Below, piece by piece: positions 36,184 to 48,689 of a stretch of 64,000 nucleotides of DNA (position 1 is its first letter; the number at the start of each line of letters is the position of its first letter). The notes beneath the pieces were generated by a model. It had not been told where the DNA came from, searched no databases, and worked only from the letters and a program-made list of their open reading frames with translations. The position numbers and the translations under genes are program-made. Origin of the DNA: Sipunculus nudus (Eukaryota; Annelida; Sipuncula; Golfingiida; Sipunculidae); NCBI GenBank assembly GCA_026874595.1, contig CM049317.1, forward strand, positions 45,720,401-45,784,400. Direction: 5' to 3'.

Positions 36184-37606
36184 GCAGAGAAACCTGTCTT
36201 TAGCGGACAGTCAAGGGACTCAATCATGTTGTCCTTAATAGTGAGGTGTCCTTATTAGCCAGTTAACCTTGGTTGATAACTGTGGGATTATAAATAAAGA
36301 CAACGACCTTACAAGAACAATCTTTAGGATCCTTCGGGTAACGTTACTGATGCACTCTCTCCATTTATAACGTTGAACGATATGCCGTGGCGTTTTCTGA
36401 AACACCCGGCCACCCGTTACTTGATTTGAACTCCTGAATATCCAACTCTCTGGCAAATCTGAGGGCCTTTTCCTTTATCAGAGGTCCACTGATAGTGATG
36501 CCAGATGCACAGGCTCGCTAAAACCACTCCCCCACGGCGAGAATCAGTTGTTCATGCGCACTTTTCTTTCAGAACCTCTCTGGTCGTTAATTGGCGGCAT
36601 TTTCCTTATGAGCTGTCAGATACTCAACGCGTACGCTTTTTTAGCTTATTGCACTCAGTCGAATAAGCTTGACTCTTTCATAAGCGCCTGCCTAGGAGTA
36701 CACGTGGTGCCACCTGGCGACACGGTCTAAAACTATCCTGATTCATCTGTCCCAATGCGATAATCTCAAAGGTAATGACGGTGTTGATAATGCGAAGATT
36801 GTAATGGCTACGAACCTGGGAACATTCGTTTTTATAGGTAAATGTAGCTTTAGCCTTAAATAAACTTTCTTTGATGATGGCTGTTTGGTTTGATTTGCTT
36901 TAATGTTGAAGGCACCGGAGATTAACCGAACCCCGAGGAGCTTGTGCACGACGGCATGGCACAAACAACTACAGAGCGAGCACATGTTTGACACTGAGCA
37001 GATCAGTTTGAGATATAATGAGCAAAAATAATAAATTAATATCAAACAGCCTGCTACAACAAAGAGGCTAAGTTTACAGTTAGAATATGTGAGATTAGGG
37101 ACATATGGGTAATCGGCAGCCGTTTTATATATTTAATGGCCCCACGGTCGAGCGAATAATATGCAGCTTCGCAACGTGTGAATGATCAACCGTGAAATAG
37201 ATGACAAAATGTTTACTGCTTCACCCTTGCTGAGTTTATCATATGAGAACATCACAACGTGACATGAGCATCTACACGCATTAAGGTAACAATTGGGGAT
37301 TGCATAATCCTTTGTGTTCCAGTCCCGGGAACAACAACAGTACCGGTGGCCATTGATGTAACCCGGGACAAGTGATCAGTGTCCGCCGGAGATGTCCATG
37401 TTTGTCAGGTTCATTTACTCTTAGAATGTTGGTTTGAGTTTAAATCTGCTGTCTGTTGTCCGCAGTAGTGAGGTGTCTGCCTTACAGAGGTTCCGTTCAT
37501 AAATAACATTTAGGGCATTTTGAAAGGACGTCACTATCTTGTCTGTTCTAACCAGTGTCCGCCTATGTGAGGTGTCTGAAAGACCAGTTTTCACTGTAGA
37601 TGTAAA
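36184..37606. mobile_element. Possible DNA-transposon relic with similar inverted ends
   Basis: The left end starts 'CAGAGAAACCTGTCTTTAGCG' and contains 'GTGAGGTGTCC'. The right end, read in reverse, starts 'CAGTGAAAACTGGTCTTTCAG' and contains 'CACCTCACATAGGCGGACA'. The ends resemble the CAGT-starting termini of pogo/Tigger-type elements. No transposase frame survives. Confidence 0.35.
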
Positions 37607-37924
37607 TACTAGTCCAACCACAAAACACCACATCTATTTTAATATTTTGTCTTGACTGTTCAAGAAGGGTTGGCGGGGTGAATGTTAATAAATCGCTCAT
37701 CAACAAGTCTCCCAAAAAGTTAAATATTTTCCATAGGTTAATCATCCGGTATATGGACTGAAAAAAAATTATACCTGTATTTTTATAGTCTAATTAATAT
37801 TCTGCCGTGCCAGTATTAAACTTGAATTAACTGGGCAGTCCCATTTTTATTTAAGTGTAACATTATGCGCAGAATAGATGGTCTTTTTACGGTGGCTCGT
37901 ATAGGAGACACAGAGTTGAGGGTT

Positions 37925-38195
37925 ACTGATTGAAGGTTAGGGTAAGGGTGTGTAAACCTTTGTATATAAACATTCTGATCGTCGTTTTTCATGATTTTGT
38001 ATATCTAACAGGGGCCCGGCGGATCTAGGATTTGGGGAAAAAAGGGGGGTCCAACCCAGAAGGACCAATGTCAAATTAAGCATTAACAGGGTCCCCAGGT
38101 CCAGAAAAGAGGGGGGTCAAGACCGCAAAAATTGATCTGACATACCTACAAAAAGGTAGAAAGTAGGGGGGGGGGGGGGGTCCGCACTCCCCTCC
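37925..38195 (+). repeat. Interspersed repeat copy A ('GGCGGATCTAGGATTT' family)
   Basis: It matches copy B at 40238-40495 in the same orientation. Both run 'GGTTAGGGTAAGGG'-like, 'TTGTATATAAACA', 'GGCGGATCTAGGATTT', 'GTCCCCAGGTCCAGAAAAGAG', 'GCAAAAATTGATCTGACA', then poly(G) and 'TCCGCAC'. Two copies about 2.3 kb apart flank the foldback element. Confidence 0.75.
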
Positions 38196-38952
38196 CCCTG
38201 GTAATCGTGCAAAATAACGGACCCATGTTTCTCTCTCTCACAAATAAGTGTGACCACATTTCACTAAATTTTTTTTGCATGATAAAGTTGACGATCCGGC
38301 GCATCTAATGATATCATATTTTTGTATGTTATTTATAAATTTATTTTGCTACAAACTGTCGAAAAAGGGTAGTTTGCCGAAATTTACCCAAAATGACGTC
38401 GTATCAAAGACGTTCTGAGCCGATCATGAATCCACGGTAATATACATATAACCATGTTAAACATTTAGATCATGTCTTATAAAATTTACAGTCAATATAT
38501 AATATTACCGAAAAATGTTTAATCTTTTTTACCTCTTTTTATCCACATTTCTCTTGATGTACGTTCAAGGTGACGACGTCCTGCCGCCAGAACGTAAACA
38601 AATGTCGAGTGTCACGTGACAAGTCATGCACTTAAAATCAAGAGAGACACGGGAGAAACACGTTCGTCCGCATTACTTTACAACATATTTTGTTATACTA
38701 ACATAATAATATCCTTATTTTTAATAAAATAATTATAAAGTGTGACAACATTTATTAGTTATAATTCATGACATTATTAAGGTGTGATCTCTTTTTTATA
38801 AATTGTGTGACCACATATAGCAGTTAGAAATAGTAAAAAAAGGTGTGACCACATTTAAATATATTCTTACATCATCATATCCCTTATTTTTTTCTAAATT
38901 TAATCCTAAATTTTTTCAAACCAAGAGACCATATTTTTTACCAATAAAAAAT

Positions 38953-39337
38953 TAAGTGTGACCACCTTTTATTTGACCAGCCATATAAGTTTGTATTGTA
39001 TAAATAATATTATAAAATCTGGTCACATATGGTGTGACCACATTTTTTAAAATAAATTTTGCCAAAAATAAGTTGTGACCACATTTTATTTGACCTGCCA
39101 TATAAGTTTGTATTATATATAGAATATTATAAAATGTGGTCACATATGGTGTGACCACATTTTTTAGCCAATAAATATTGACAAAAATAAGGTTGGACCA
39201 CATTTTAATTGACCAGCCTAATAAGTTTGTATTATATAATATTATAAAATGTGGTCAAATTGTGTGACCACATTTTTAACCCATGAATATTGACAAAAAT
39301 AAGGTGTGACCACACTTTGACCAGCCATATAAGTTTG

Positions 39338-39340
<3 letters not shown>
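38953..39340. repeat. ~119-bp tandem repeat inside the foldback element (about 3.3 copies)
   Basis: Each unit contains 'GACCAGCCATATAAGTTTGTAT', 'ATATTATAAAATGTGGTCACA', and then the inverted 'GTGTGACCACATTTTT'. Every unit therefore carries a small palindrome built from the element's own terminal motif. The minus-strand frame over it is a repeat artefact. Confidence 0.85.
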
Positions 39341-39341
<1 letters not shown>

Positions 39342-39386
<45 letters not shown>

Positions 39387-39400
39387 TATATATATATATA
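39342..39400. repeat. (TA)n microsatellite in the foldback core
   Basis: TA run directly after the last 119-bp unit. Confidence 0.95.
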
Positions 39401-40028
39401 ATGTCTTAAATGTAGTCTTTATACTCTGTCTACAAAAATGACTGTTTATTAGACAATTTATATTTATTTGACATATAAAACGTACATAGAGACAAAGCTG
39501 AATAGAGCAAGAGTTAACGTGATCAGTCGAATACATTCACAGACGACAGTTGCATGTTTATGTTTTTGGCGGCACGACGTCGTCAACTTTTATTAAATCT
39601 TGGGAAATATGGATATTTAGAGGTAAAATTGTCTCTCTATCTATGCATAAAAAGATATATTGACTTTAATTTTTGTTAGACATCATCCTTTTGTTTAACA
39701 TGGTATGCACGTACAGTACTGTGGATTCATGACGTCGGCTGAGAACGTCTTTGACACGACGTCATTTTGGGTATTTTTAGCAAACTACCCTTTTTCGACA
39801 GTTTGTATCTAAATATATTAATATAAAACATACAAAAATATTGTATCATTAGATGCGCCGGATCTTCAACTATTACATGAAACAGTTTTTTCATTGAAAT
39901 GTGGTCACACCTTACACTGTGTGGACCCCCCCCCCCCCCCCCCCCCCCCAGATCTGCTTCTGATCAAAGGAACTCTCATCGAGCCAGTACACCTGTCACA
40001 AGGAGGACCCTGAACCTATAAGTAAAAC

Positions 40029-40700
40029 CACAGTGTACCCACTGTATTACCTGTCTACCACATACCGCATACGCACTTCCTCAATTGAGGTTTCTACACA
40101 TATATTGTGACACTTCAGATATATATTTGACAGGTAGGTGTTGATTGTGTTGGATTTTCAAAAACATATATACACGGCGTGTGATACACGTGACAAAGGT
40201 AACTGTATCGTACCTCTACAGTTCACTGACAGGTAATTTTAAGGTTAGAGTAAGGGTTAAATACACACTTGTATATAAACAATCTGACCGTCGTTTTTTT
40301 TCATGAGTTTGTATCTCTAACAGGGGCGGATCTAGGATTTTTGAAAAGGGGGGCGGTCCAACCCAAGAGGACTAATGTCAAAGCCTAAAAATGTCCCCAG
40401 GTCCAGAAAAGAGGGGGTCCCGGCCCGCAAAAATTGATCTGACACCCTTACAAAAAGGTTGAAAGGGGCAGGATGGGGGGGGGGGGGGGTCCGCACAGTG
40501 TACTCATTGTATTACCTATCTACCACATACGCACTTACTCCACTGAGGTTTCTAAACATATATTGTGATACATGAGATATATATTTGACAGGTAGGTCTT
40601 GCTTGTGTTGGATATTCAAAAAATTATATACACGGCGTGTGATACACGTGACACAAGGTAACTTTATCCTACCTCAACAGTTTAGTGACAGGTAATTCAC
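40029..40700 (+). repeat. Direct duplication split by repeat copy B
   Basis: Segments 40029-40237 and 40495-40700 match closely in order ('CAGTGTACCCACTGTATTACC', 'CACGGCGTGTGATACACGTGAC', 'GTGACAGGTAATT'). Copy B of the 'GGCGGATCTAGGATTT' family (40238-40495) lies between them, with a poly(G) run near 40475. Confidence 0.75.
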
Positions 40701-41152
40701 CATATCCATAAATAGCAAACGATAATAATCATAAAAGAATACCATACTTGTCAACAAGAGTTAAGTATAATTGGCTTGCATGTGTGGAAAAATGGACTGA
40801 ATCACAATGACTATGATGTAATAACTAGAATATTATACCTCGTGATTCAAAGATCACTGCATGCCTGTCGGTGTTTAAAATAGATAGTTTTCTCAACAAG
40901 AAATTTGTCCGTTCCTTCCGAAATTCAAAGCTTGAATTTAAATTGAGCCAAGCAAGGGCTTGGTAATTACGGTGGATGATACCAAATACTTTGTTGATGA
41001 GCATATTATATATCAACTTCATTGTTACGTTTTATGGGTTATTTGTAAGTTAATCATCACATTTTCCATTTTCCTGTTTAATATATCAATAACATTTTAC
41101 ATCTTGTTTTCAAATTATAGATTGACTCTATTTGCAATCACAGCGTTGCAGC

Positions 41153-43095
41153 ATGTATCGTTATGCACCATATGTGATAACTTTTACCCTAGCATTAACG
41201 TACACGACAGCCTCATCCAGCGAAGGTATGAAAACTGACATGTTATCATAATTTTTAGAAAATATTCTGTTAATGACTTAGAAGTTGTACATTAATTAGG
41301 CACACTCGAAAAGTTAATCGATGTGTAAAAGGTGATTAGTTGCATTAATTAATATATCAACAATTTGTTTTATACATACCGGAGTATGCGTGACGTTAGA
41401 ACAGCGTTTAAGCATTTCTGAATTTTGTAATATGTACTTACGACACACGTATTCTCTGACCAGACAAAGAAGTTTTATCATGCCTTAGCAGTCCTCAGGT
41501 AGTGGGAGTTACCGGCAACTTGACATGTCAGATTACAGAAACTCCTCTCTTTGTACATTTTTACAAGTACACTGGAGGTGACATCAAGAGAATATATACA
41601 TTCTCCACAGCTGAAGCAAATGACAGTATGTCATCTGGGAAATATGTACACCGTGTGAAACCTGGTATTGTAACACTGCTTATCAGAAATACAACCTACG
41701 AGGATTCAGGGTTCTATGAATGTGAGATGTCCTATATGAACAAAACCCTGAATGGTATCGTCGAATACAGCGTCCTCGGTGAGTATCTCTATTCTGAGGT
41801 TACACACAAACACATCAGGTATTTGTATTGTGTTCGTATGTTACTTCAATGCGTACCAATAAGAAGAAACTACATATGATGCATAGGGCATCATAATATC
41901 TAACACCTTTAAGGCTTAATTGAAAATTTTACCAAAATTGTCCTTCTCTGGGAAATGTATTCAGTTCAAGAGGAATTAAAGTAAACAGATCTTTAACAGA
42001 TGTAACGTTTTAAATACAGCGCAATGTGAACAATAAGACGTGTTCCAATAAATCTTATAAAATACAGCTTTAAATTTAGCGACATCTCTTGAGTTTTGTT
42101 GAAAATTGATTATTAATATATACTACTAGAGGTTTAAATGATATATACAATTGATTTCATTCTCGTCTGTCTCTACCTATGGGTCTAGGGGCGACAGAAA
42201 TGGATTGCTATAGCAGTCCTCAGTACACCGGAGAAGTAGGGGCTTTAACCTGCCGGTTTCCAGTGCCAACCGTTACAGTACAACTCATATTATGGGAAAA
42301 GCTTAATAACGGGGATCGCAAACAGATTTACATCTGCAACAGTACGGGTTCCTGCAGGCCGGTGGGCAATGGGACAAGAGGGGACAAATTCTCCCACACA
42401 CTCTCTCCAGGTCTCTTTACTCTGTTCATCCATGACACTCAGAAGGAAGATGCAGGTTTTTACGAATGTGAAATCACAGGAGAGCAGCAACATATATCGC
42501 AGTTCGTAAGGTATACAGTATTAGGTGAGTATATTCATAACATGAAACATATCAAGAACAGTTTCTTTCTAAACCATGCTATATAAATATTTCATTAAAA
42601 TTATGTATCAATTCAACATTAACGTGTTTCTGTTTGCTAGATATCAATAACAATAATGCAAGACTGGTCACTTTTATGGAAACGTCTACGGAGACATATG
42701 CTAAGACGACCCGAGGTAAAGTTACCCAGATTAAGGCTGCAAATGACATTTTTTATTATATGCTATATATTTTATGTGTATTTTTATATGAATCAAGTTA
42801 AGAGAGAGTTAATTTAATTTATGGAAATTCGATGTAAACATTAAAAATATTGTAGAAAATGCGTGCAAGAGATGCGCTTTCAGGCGATTTGGAATACATC
42901 ATGCATAGGTGTGAAACTGTAGGTAAAATATGAAAGACAAATGATTACATTGGTAACATTGCATCCCATTGGCATCAGTTTAGGTTTGAATGTTACGTAA
43001 ACACATAAATGGGTGCAGGAACTACAAATATATAAACACTCATGAATGAGGAGATATTTTTATCACTTGAGCCGTCGGTGTAATGTCACGTTTAA

Positions 43096-43150
<55 letters not shown>

Positions 43151-44306
43151 GCATGTATTTATATATTGATAATGCATTCACTGAAACATGTTCCTGATAG
43201 AAACTGCTAGACTCAACATTTCAGTCCACCATAATATATCAATACATTCTCCTTTGTACATTAATGAATGACTTGAGATATCTGCTTTAACTTTTTTCTA
43301 AGATATAAATTTTGCACATTATTAATGTACATCTCTGAAAATGACAGAAAATTACCAAGGAATCGGCCTACCCAAAGGAGACAAAACCAAGCAGAGAGGA
43401 CGGAGTAAATGCCTGAAGGCCCAGGCTGATTTAAGTAAGTTTAACCAGAACTATATATTTTTATATATGAATTTAATAGTTAATCAACAGGAAACTTAAC
43501 AGCAAGGGAGGAATTTAATTTCTACATCACAAACATTTCCCAAACGACAATTAAATACTACACAACCAACAATTTTCAATTTAATACCGCCAAGAAACTA
43601 ATTACCTCCGCCAGCCAGGTTATGATTTCGCACCTGTTTGCCTGGTTTGTTGGAAAGGTTTACAACTGAACATATTTCTATGAAACATTGTTCAGGGCTG
43701 AAGCATAATTATTTTTCCGAAGTAGACGCCTTTCTGGTTGTAAATCTATTCTTTAAATGAAATATTAATACTAATACTTATAATTTTTCATGTATATTTA
43801 ATCTTTTGATGAACTGTATATGAGAGACATGTTAACGTTTATTTTCCGTCTTTCTGCATCGTAAAATGTAGTATAATATTATTGTTTCTGTGTCCTGTTC
43901 CAATAATATGAAATTTGATGTAAGTGGAAAGGTATGTGAGTCGCTGGGATAGCCATTTTGAGATCAAATTGAAATACCATTAATGGTATTTACTTATAAA
44001 GTAATATATTTTAATGATAATATTATAATAGTATAGTTATATAGTATATTAATGATATAATATAACCATATCATGTAGTAATGTAAATTAAAATTGTTAT
44101 TGCAACAGACCAATATGGCGATCATCTTTTCAGGTCAACAGAGAACTATTCATTTTGCCAAGGCTGCCATCATATTCCTAGCAGCTGCGACCATTCTCGG
44201 CGTAGCAGTTCTAATTTACTACAAGTGTTGGAAGGTCAAAAAACATTATGCACAGGCAACTACTGAAGATAACGAAGCCGAAAATACAAGAATGACAAGT
44301 CTATGA
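41153..44306 (+). CDS. Gene 3: type I membrane protein with two Ig-like domains
   Basis: Six exons: 41153-41225 (ATG, signal peptide with core 'VITFTLALTY'), 41464-41778 (Ig1), 42189-42524 (Ig2), 42641-42715 (Thr-rich stalk), 43348-43404 (second stalk exon) and 44134-44306 (TM and tail, TGA 44304). The coding length is 1029 bases, giving 342 residues. All extracellular exons are phase 1-1 with GT/AG sites; the 43348 acceptor has a weak pyrimidine tract. The TM segment has the core 'AIIFLAAATILGVAVLIYY'. Unlike genes 1 and 2, TM and tail share one exon. The tail is about 28 residues with a single Tyr in 'KKHYAQA'. The second stalk has 'PKGDKTKQ', close to 'VKGDKTEQ' in the gene 1 stalk, supporting common descent. 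Function unknown; a cell-surface recognition role is inferred. Confidence 0.8.
41464..41778 (+). other. First Ig-like domain exon of gene 3
   Basis: It starts 'LSCLSSPQVVGVTGNLTC' and has the canonical F-strand 'EDSGFYECEM' with its Cys. The C-strand Trp is missing ('VHFYKY'). Only three cysteines are present, so a standard B-F disulfide is expected with the A-strand Cys unpaired or intermolecular. Confidence 0.78.
42189..42524 (+). other. Second Ig-like domain exon of gene 3
   Basis: It starts 'MDCYSSPQYTGEVGALTC', has a Trp in 'LILWEKL', and a canonical F strand 'EDAGFYECEI'. It also carries 'IYICNSTGSC', matching the 'QICVCVPNGTC' region of genes 1 and 2. It therefore combines the canonical Cys with part of the extra-Cys insert and is intermediate between the two types. 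Confidence 0.8.
43100..43146. repeat. (TA)n microsatellite within an intron of gene 3
   Basis: Uninterrupted TA run. Confidence 0.95.
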
Positions 44307-44309
44307 ACA

Positions 44310-45997
44310 AGAGAATTATTAGCTGTTTTAGAATTTAGAATATAGAATCCGCTGACCCTTCATCTTTATTAAATTTATTGATAAAATACAAAAAATGCAT
44401 TATAAATACATGTGTCATGGCTGAGCTACATTGGTTTAACAAATTATGCAGAGGCGAATGTTAAAGAACCTGGATGTAATGTAGTGTCAATGTTTACGTA
44501 TTTCAAAGACAAATGGGAGGCAAACGAAACCATGTTTAAGAAAAAAAAATTGATTAAATTTAACTCTAATGATTTTTTTTATCACTCCTGTATATTCTCT
44601 ATGATTAGAAATGGTTTCGGGTTGATATATGTAAGATATACGCCAAAGACTTTTATTTCATGAAATGCCCACGTTCACAAGTAAAACTTTATGGAAAACT
44701 ATACGATCGATCAAAGATGCTATAGTGTACAGATCCAATTATTTTTCAGTTGTTCATTTCTGAATGTGTGCTGTGACACTTTCGCTTCAATGTAGGTGGA
44801 GTTTAACTTATACCCCTCTGCGTCTTCATGTATAGATGATTACTATGGACACTTTATTTTATACCTAATACTTATACATTCTTCAAGAGACATGGCCTCC
44901 CGACATATCTTACACCAGGACATTCATGTCTTCTTTGCCTGAAGGTGTAGCGTCAGGACTCATATATGTACATACAGTCTCTCAGCAGCACGCAGAATTA
45001 AAACATAATTCACTTGTTCATACTGTACCCATTTACTGATCGATATCCCTGTTTGTTATATCCTGAAATGACTTTATCTATCCTACTCGAATCATATATT
45101 ACAACAAACAAATTTTCATAAAATAATACTTATACATCTCAGTCATTGTTATATTTTGCAAGAAAATTATTATTTATATGTTAATGTTATGCTTGTTGGT
45201 AATGACACATTCTTTAAACTATTTTCAGAGATAAATGAATGTGTTTTCCCCCTATAACATATAAATGAGAAAATATAAACGCCATACAAATCACGCGCAA
45301 CAATTTTTTAGGATAAGAGGGAAAATATGGGTATATAATACTTGAGATGCATACATACTAACTAGATTGATGTGCCTGCGCCGGCTCAAGTCAGATGCCC
45401 CTGTACCGATTAATTAATATTTGTTTGTTTGGCTACCAAGAGTGGAAAGAAGCCTCGTTCATTCATTACTCTGTGATGAGGTGACACAGCTAAATGCCCC
45501 TCAGGCCCATCACAGGTAGTCCGGTACTTGCCTACCAGACCAGGACAGTGTTTATTTAATATTGTTACATAACGATTCATTGAAATGTTGTCCAACCTGG
45601 GCTCTCTAACAGCAAATGCAAAGCTGCAACGTGCACTTTGCTCCACGTGCTTTTACTCCAAACAATCTTCAATCACAGACTTTTTTTTTTACTGAGAAAT
45701 AAGAATTGTGACAATTCAACACATTCATACAAAGTGTATTATATTTCAGTTGCTTTATGGACTTCCCGTGACTGGATTAATGTTTGTGTTTTACTTACTT
45801 GTTTACTTGATAAAGAACGTTTTCTTAAGATGATAGTATTTAGATTAGTGACGTACTGTCTTTACTTTTTTACTTGTATATTTTTTAAACAGAAAATGAT
45901 TATATTTCAAATAATATATTAATAAGAATTATTACTTGGTAATGCTAAATACCACATGCTGCTTTTCCATTTTGTGCTTATAAAATAAAAAAAATGA

Positions 45998-46028
<31 letters not shown>

Positions 46029-46199
46029 CATACATACGTACATACTGAGTTCAGCTATCTTTTAGACCATCAGCACACAACTTCCTTTTATTGTGCTTTT
46101 TTTGTCCATACTTTTATGTAATAAATTACATATTTTCTAACAAATGTCTTGATAATTAAAAATAAATTGTCAGTGAAAAACGTATCTTTAAATGAAGAG
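44310..46199. other. Gene-free stretch after gene 3
   Basis: No exon recognised; an 83-codon frame at 44412-44663 lacks motifs. No strict AATAAA lies close to the gene 3 stop; an ATTAAA occurs at about 44367. Confidence 0.45.
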
Positions 46200-46334
46200 A
46201 GATGATACATGCAATAAGTTAGGGGCAGCACTCTATGTGCTATCCATTACCTCCAAAAAGTGGGCACCTCTGTACAGTAGGGCACTTTGGTCCAGTCCCA
46301 AAGGTGCCCACATTATAGAGGTTCGACTGTATAT
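46200..46334 (-). mobile_element. Terminal fragment of a pogo/Tigger-like DNA transposon
   Basis: Read in reverse, the segment begins 'TACAGTCGAACCTCTATAATG' and continues with repeated 'GTGGGCACCT' and 'CAAAGTGCCC' phrases. This resembles CAGT-starting termini of Tc1/mariner-superfamily pogo elements. The other end was not found. Confidence 0.4.
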
Positions 46335-47675
46335 ATAAGCAATATATGTGATTAATGCCTCGGGGCATTGCACAAAGGCTCGAACGATTTAAATCAACTT
46401 TGCATTTAAAGTAAAGTGTAACAGAATGTAATACATCACTTTATATAACACATATTTCAAGATTGCTATACGTTCCTGTTTCTTTATAATTCGCTCAACT
46501 GTCCTCTCTGTGATTGCCTCAGCCAGGAAGATGTGCGTTCATTCCCGTTCGTGTGTGTGTAATTCTGTGTTTGTGGGGTGTTTTGGTGGGTGTGTGTGTT
46601 CGTTGACGACATAACTCACGCAATCATTGATGGAATCTGATGAAACATGCTGATAAAGTATCGATTAAATTTTGGTGTAGGTCCGGGTCATGATCTGGAT
46701 CCAGGAAGGACCTCCGGGAATATCACAAATGGACAGTCATATATGGCCGATTGAGCATGTGCATATGAACCGAATAGGTGAATGCAAAGACTTGTTTGGG
46801 AACATATGCACCAATGCACCAGAGAATATGGGCCAATAAATGAATAAAAATACGGGTTGCGGACTGTTTTTTTTAAGACGGGCCACATGGCGGAAGAATG
46901 CACATTTCTGGTTATATATTTTATTTTTTTTTGGTTGAGTCTTTCCTCTGCCACCGCTCGCAGACGTTCCCATGTCCCTGTAGTCCTCTGGAACTGAGAC
47001 CTGCGGTTAATTATCTGAACTGTGGGCTTCAACAAACAGTTTTCCTCTGTTACAATACTAGTGCGATATTACATTGGATTGGTTGTGCACATGTTGCCTA
47101 TGTACACACATTCTCTGTGTTCCTGAATTCTGTGTCCCCTGTTTTGTGCACATGTAGCCTATGTACACATATAGCTCTGAGTGAACTAAAAAACACGCAT
47201 CATATTATAAAAAAAAATATGACGGGAACGTAGAACACAATGTTATCGTTAAGTACGCTCCCTCTGTTGAGGAGATTATGAACAAACACAAGAGTGACTG
47301 CCACAGCTCAATTAAAATTTTTTTATGCTTGCTTGAAATTTAAAACCTGACATTCCTGATCTTCCCAGTTATAATAATATAACCTGCATTTTGTCACGTC
47401 GTTATATATAGATATATAAGGAATATAACGCCTATCAGGCGTAGTGCAAACATGACATAAGGGACAAGCACTTCTTATTCAAGAAGGAATCCGGTGATAA
47501 AAAAGATGAACACACCGTAAATTATATATATTTATATAGTTCCAGACTTTAACCTACATGAGTTTTTACATGAGTGCCTGATAAGATGAGAGTCTGGTTA
47601 TGGGAAAATAACGAGATACAAATTTACGGAGTGATGGGTCAAATGGTCTGATCTTCATGATATATGTCGGACATA
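46335..47675. other. Gene-free stretch
   Basis: No supported exon; overlapping 78-115-codon frames on both strands near 46690-47230 have no recognisable motif. Confidence 0.45.
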
Positions 47676-47676
47676 T

Positions 47677-47754
<78 letters not shown>
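47676..47754. repeat. (TA)n microsatellite
   Basis: Long TA run directly abutting the MITE end at 47755. Confidence 0.95.
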
Positions 47755-47757
<3 letters not shown>

Positions 47758-48686
47758 TGAAACCTCGTTGTGTCGAAGTCGAAGGGACTGGTAAATTTAC
47801 TTCGACACAACCGGAGTTCGAGACAACCGATGTTCAATATATGCAACCTTCTTCAGCCTCGATTATAATCGATAAATACTGCACATGCATGTACAGGGCC
47901 TATATCACAAATGTTTTCATGAAAGAACAACACAAATTTTATTTACTTATGTGTTTTTTATCATTATATTAATAATCAAAAACACATAAGTACCACCATG
48001 GTAAGGATTAGGTTAATCAAGAAAGTGAAATAAGAGCACATACATGTACGTGTATAAAAGAACCCAAATCAATAAATGATTGGCTCAGATCATTTTCAGT
48101 TCAACTTTATCCTAGACACAGCAAAGGTAAGGATTGGATAATGTTTGGTGTCATTATCAACAACTTCTCATTAATGCTTTGTCGGCGAGAGAAGAAAGGC
48201 ATGTTCATGAGTGACTCATTGGCCACACAAGTAAACAACCGACTAGGTTTGTCAGCCAACGCGAAATGAGTACGATCCTTGCCGGTATTAATTGTGTAAC
48301 TAGTCATCGCGGCCAGGGTATGATTGTTGGACCCTGCACAACTGTTGTCCAAGCATTAAAGCAGCATGAACTTGAGTCGACAGCGCCATCGCGCTTGATG
48401 AGTAAGAGCCTGGTCGGTATTAATTAATTATGACTGGTCATCACGGCCCAATCATGATTGACGGACCCTGCACAACTGTTATCCAATCATGACTTCGAGT
48501 TAAGCGATAGAAATATTAGGGGGGGGGGCCTACCAAACACCTCGACACATCCGGTTTTTCGACACATCCGACTTCGACACAAGCGGAGTTAAATTAGCAA
48601 GGTTTTAACTATTTTTTGCATGGACCCCACGTTCGACTTCGACAAATGCGGGAATTCGACTTAACCGAGTTCGACACAACGAACTG
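47755..48686. mobile_element. ~930-bp non-autonomous DNA transposon
   Basis: The left end 'CAGTGAAACCTCGTTGTGTCG' and the reverse of the right end 'CAGTTCGTTGTGTCGAACTCG' are similar inverted termini. 'TTCGACACAACCGGAGTTCGA'-type phrases recur in both flanks. An internal direct duplication pairs about 48279-48356 with 48413-48490 ('CCGGTATTAATT', 'GACTGGTCATC', 'GGACCCTGCACAACTGTT'). The termini suggest the pogo/Tigger group. No transposase frame remains. Confidence 0.6.
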
Positions 48687-48689
48687 TTT

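Larger units (their letters stand above)
38247..39916. mobile_element. 1.67-kb foldback element with ~375-bp terminal inverted repeats
   Basis: Positions 38247-38625 and 39540-39916 are reverse complements at high identity. Matching blocks include 'GATCCGGCGCATCTAATGAT', 'ACAAACTGTCGAAAAA', 'CCCAAAATGACGTCGT', 'CAAAGACGTTCT' and 'GACGACGTC'. The outermost motif is 'GTGTGACCACATTT'. The core holds a ~119-bp tandem repeat and a (TA)n tract. No transposase frame is present, so it is non-autonomous. Confidence 0.82.

Noticed and set aside
38952-39536. Minus-strand frames with repeated 'VVTPYVT' and 'IQTYMAGQIK' peptides
   Set aside because: They arise from the 119-bp tandem repeat inside the foldback element and contain no start-site or family support.
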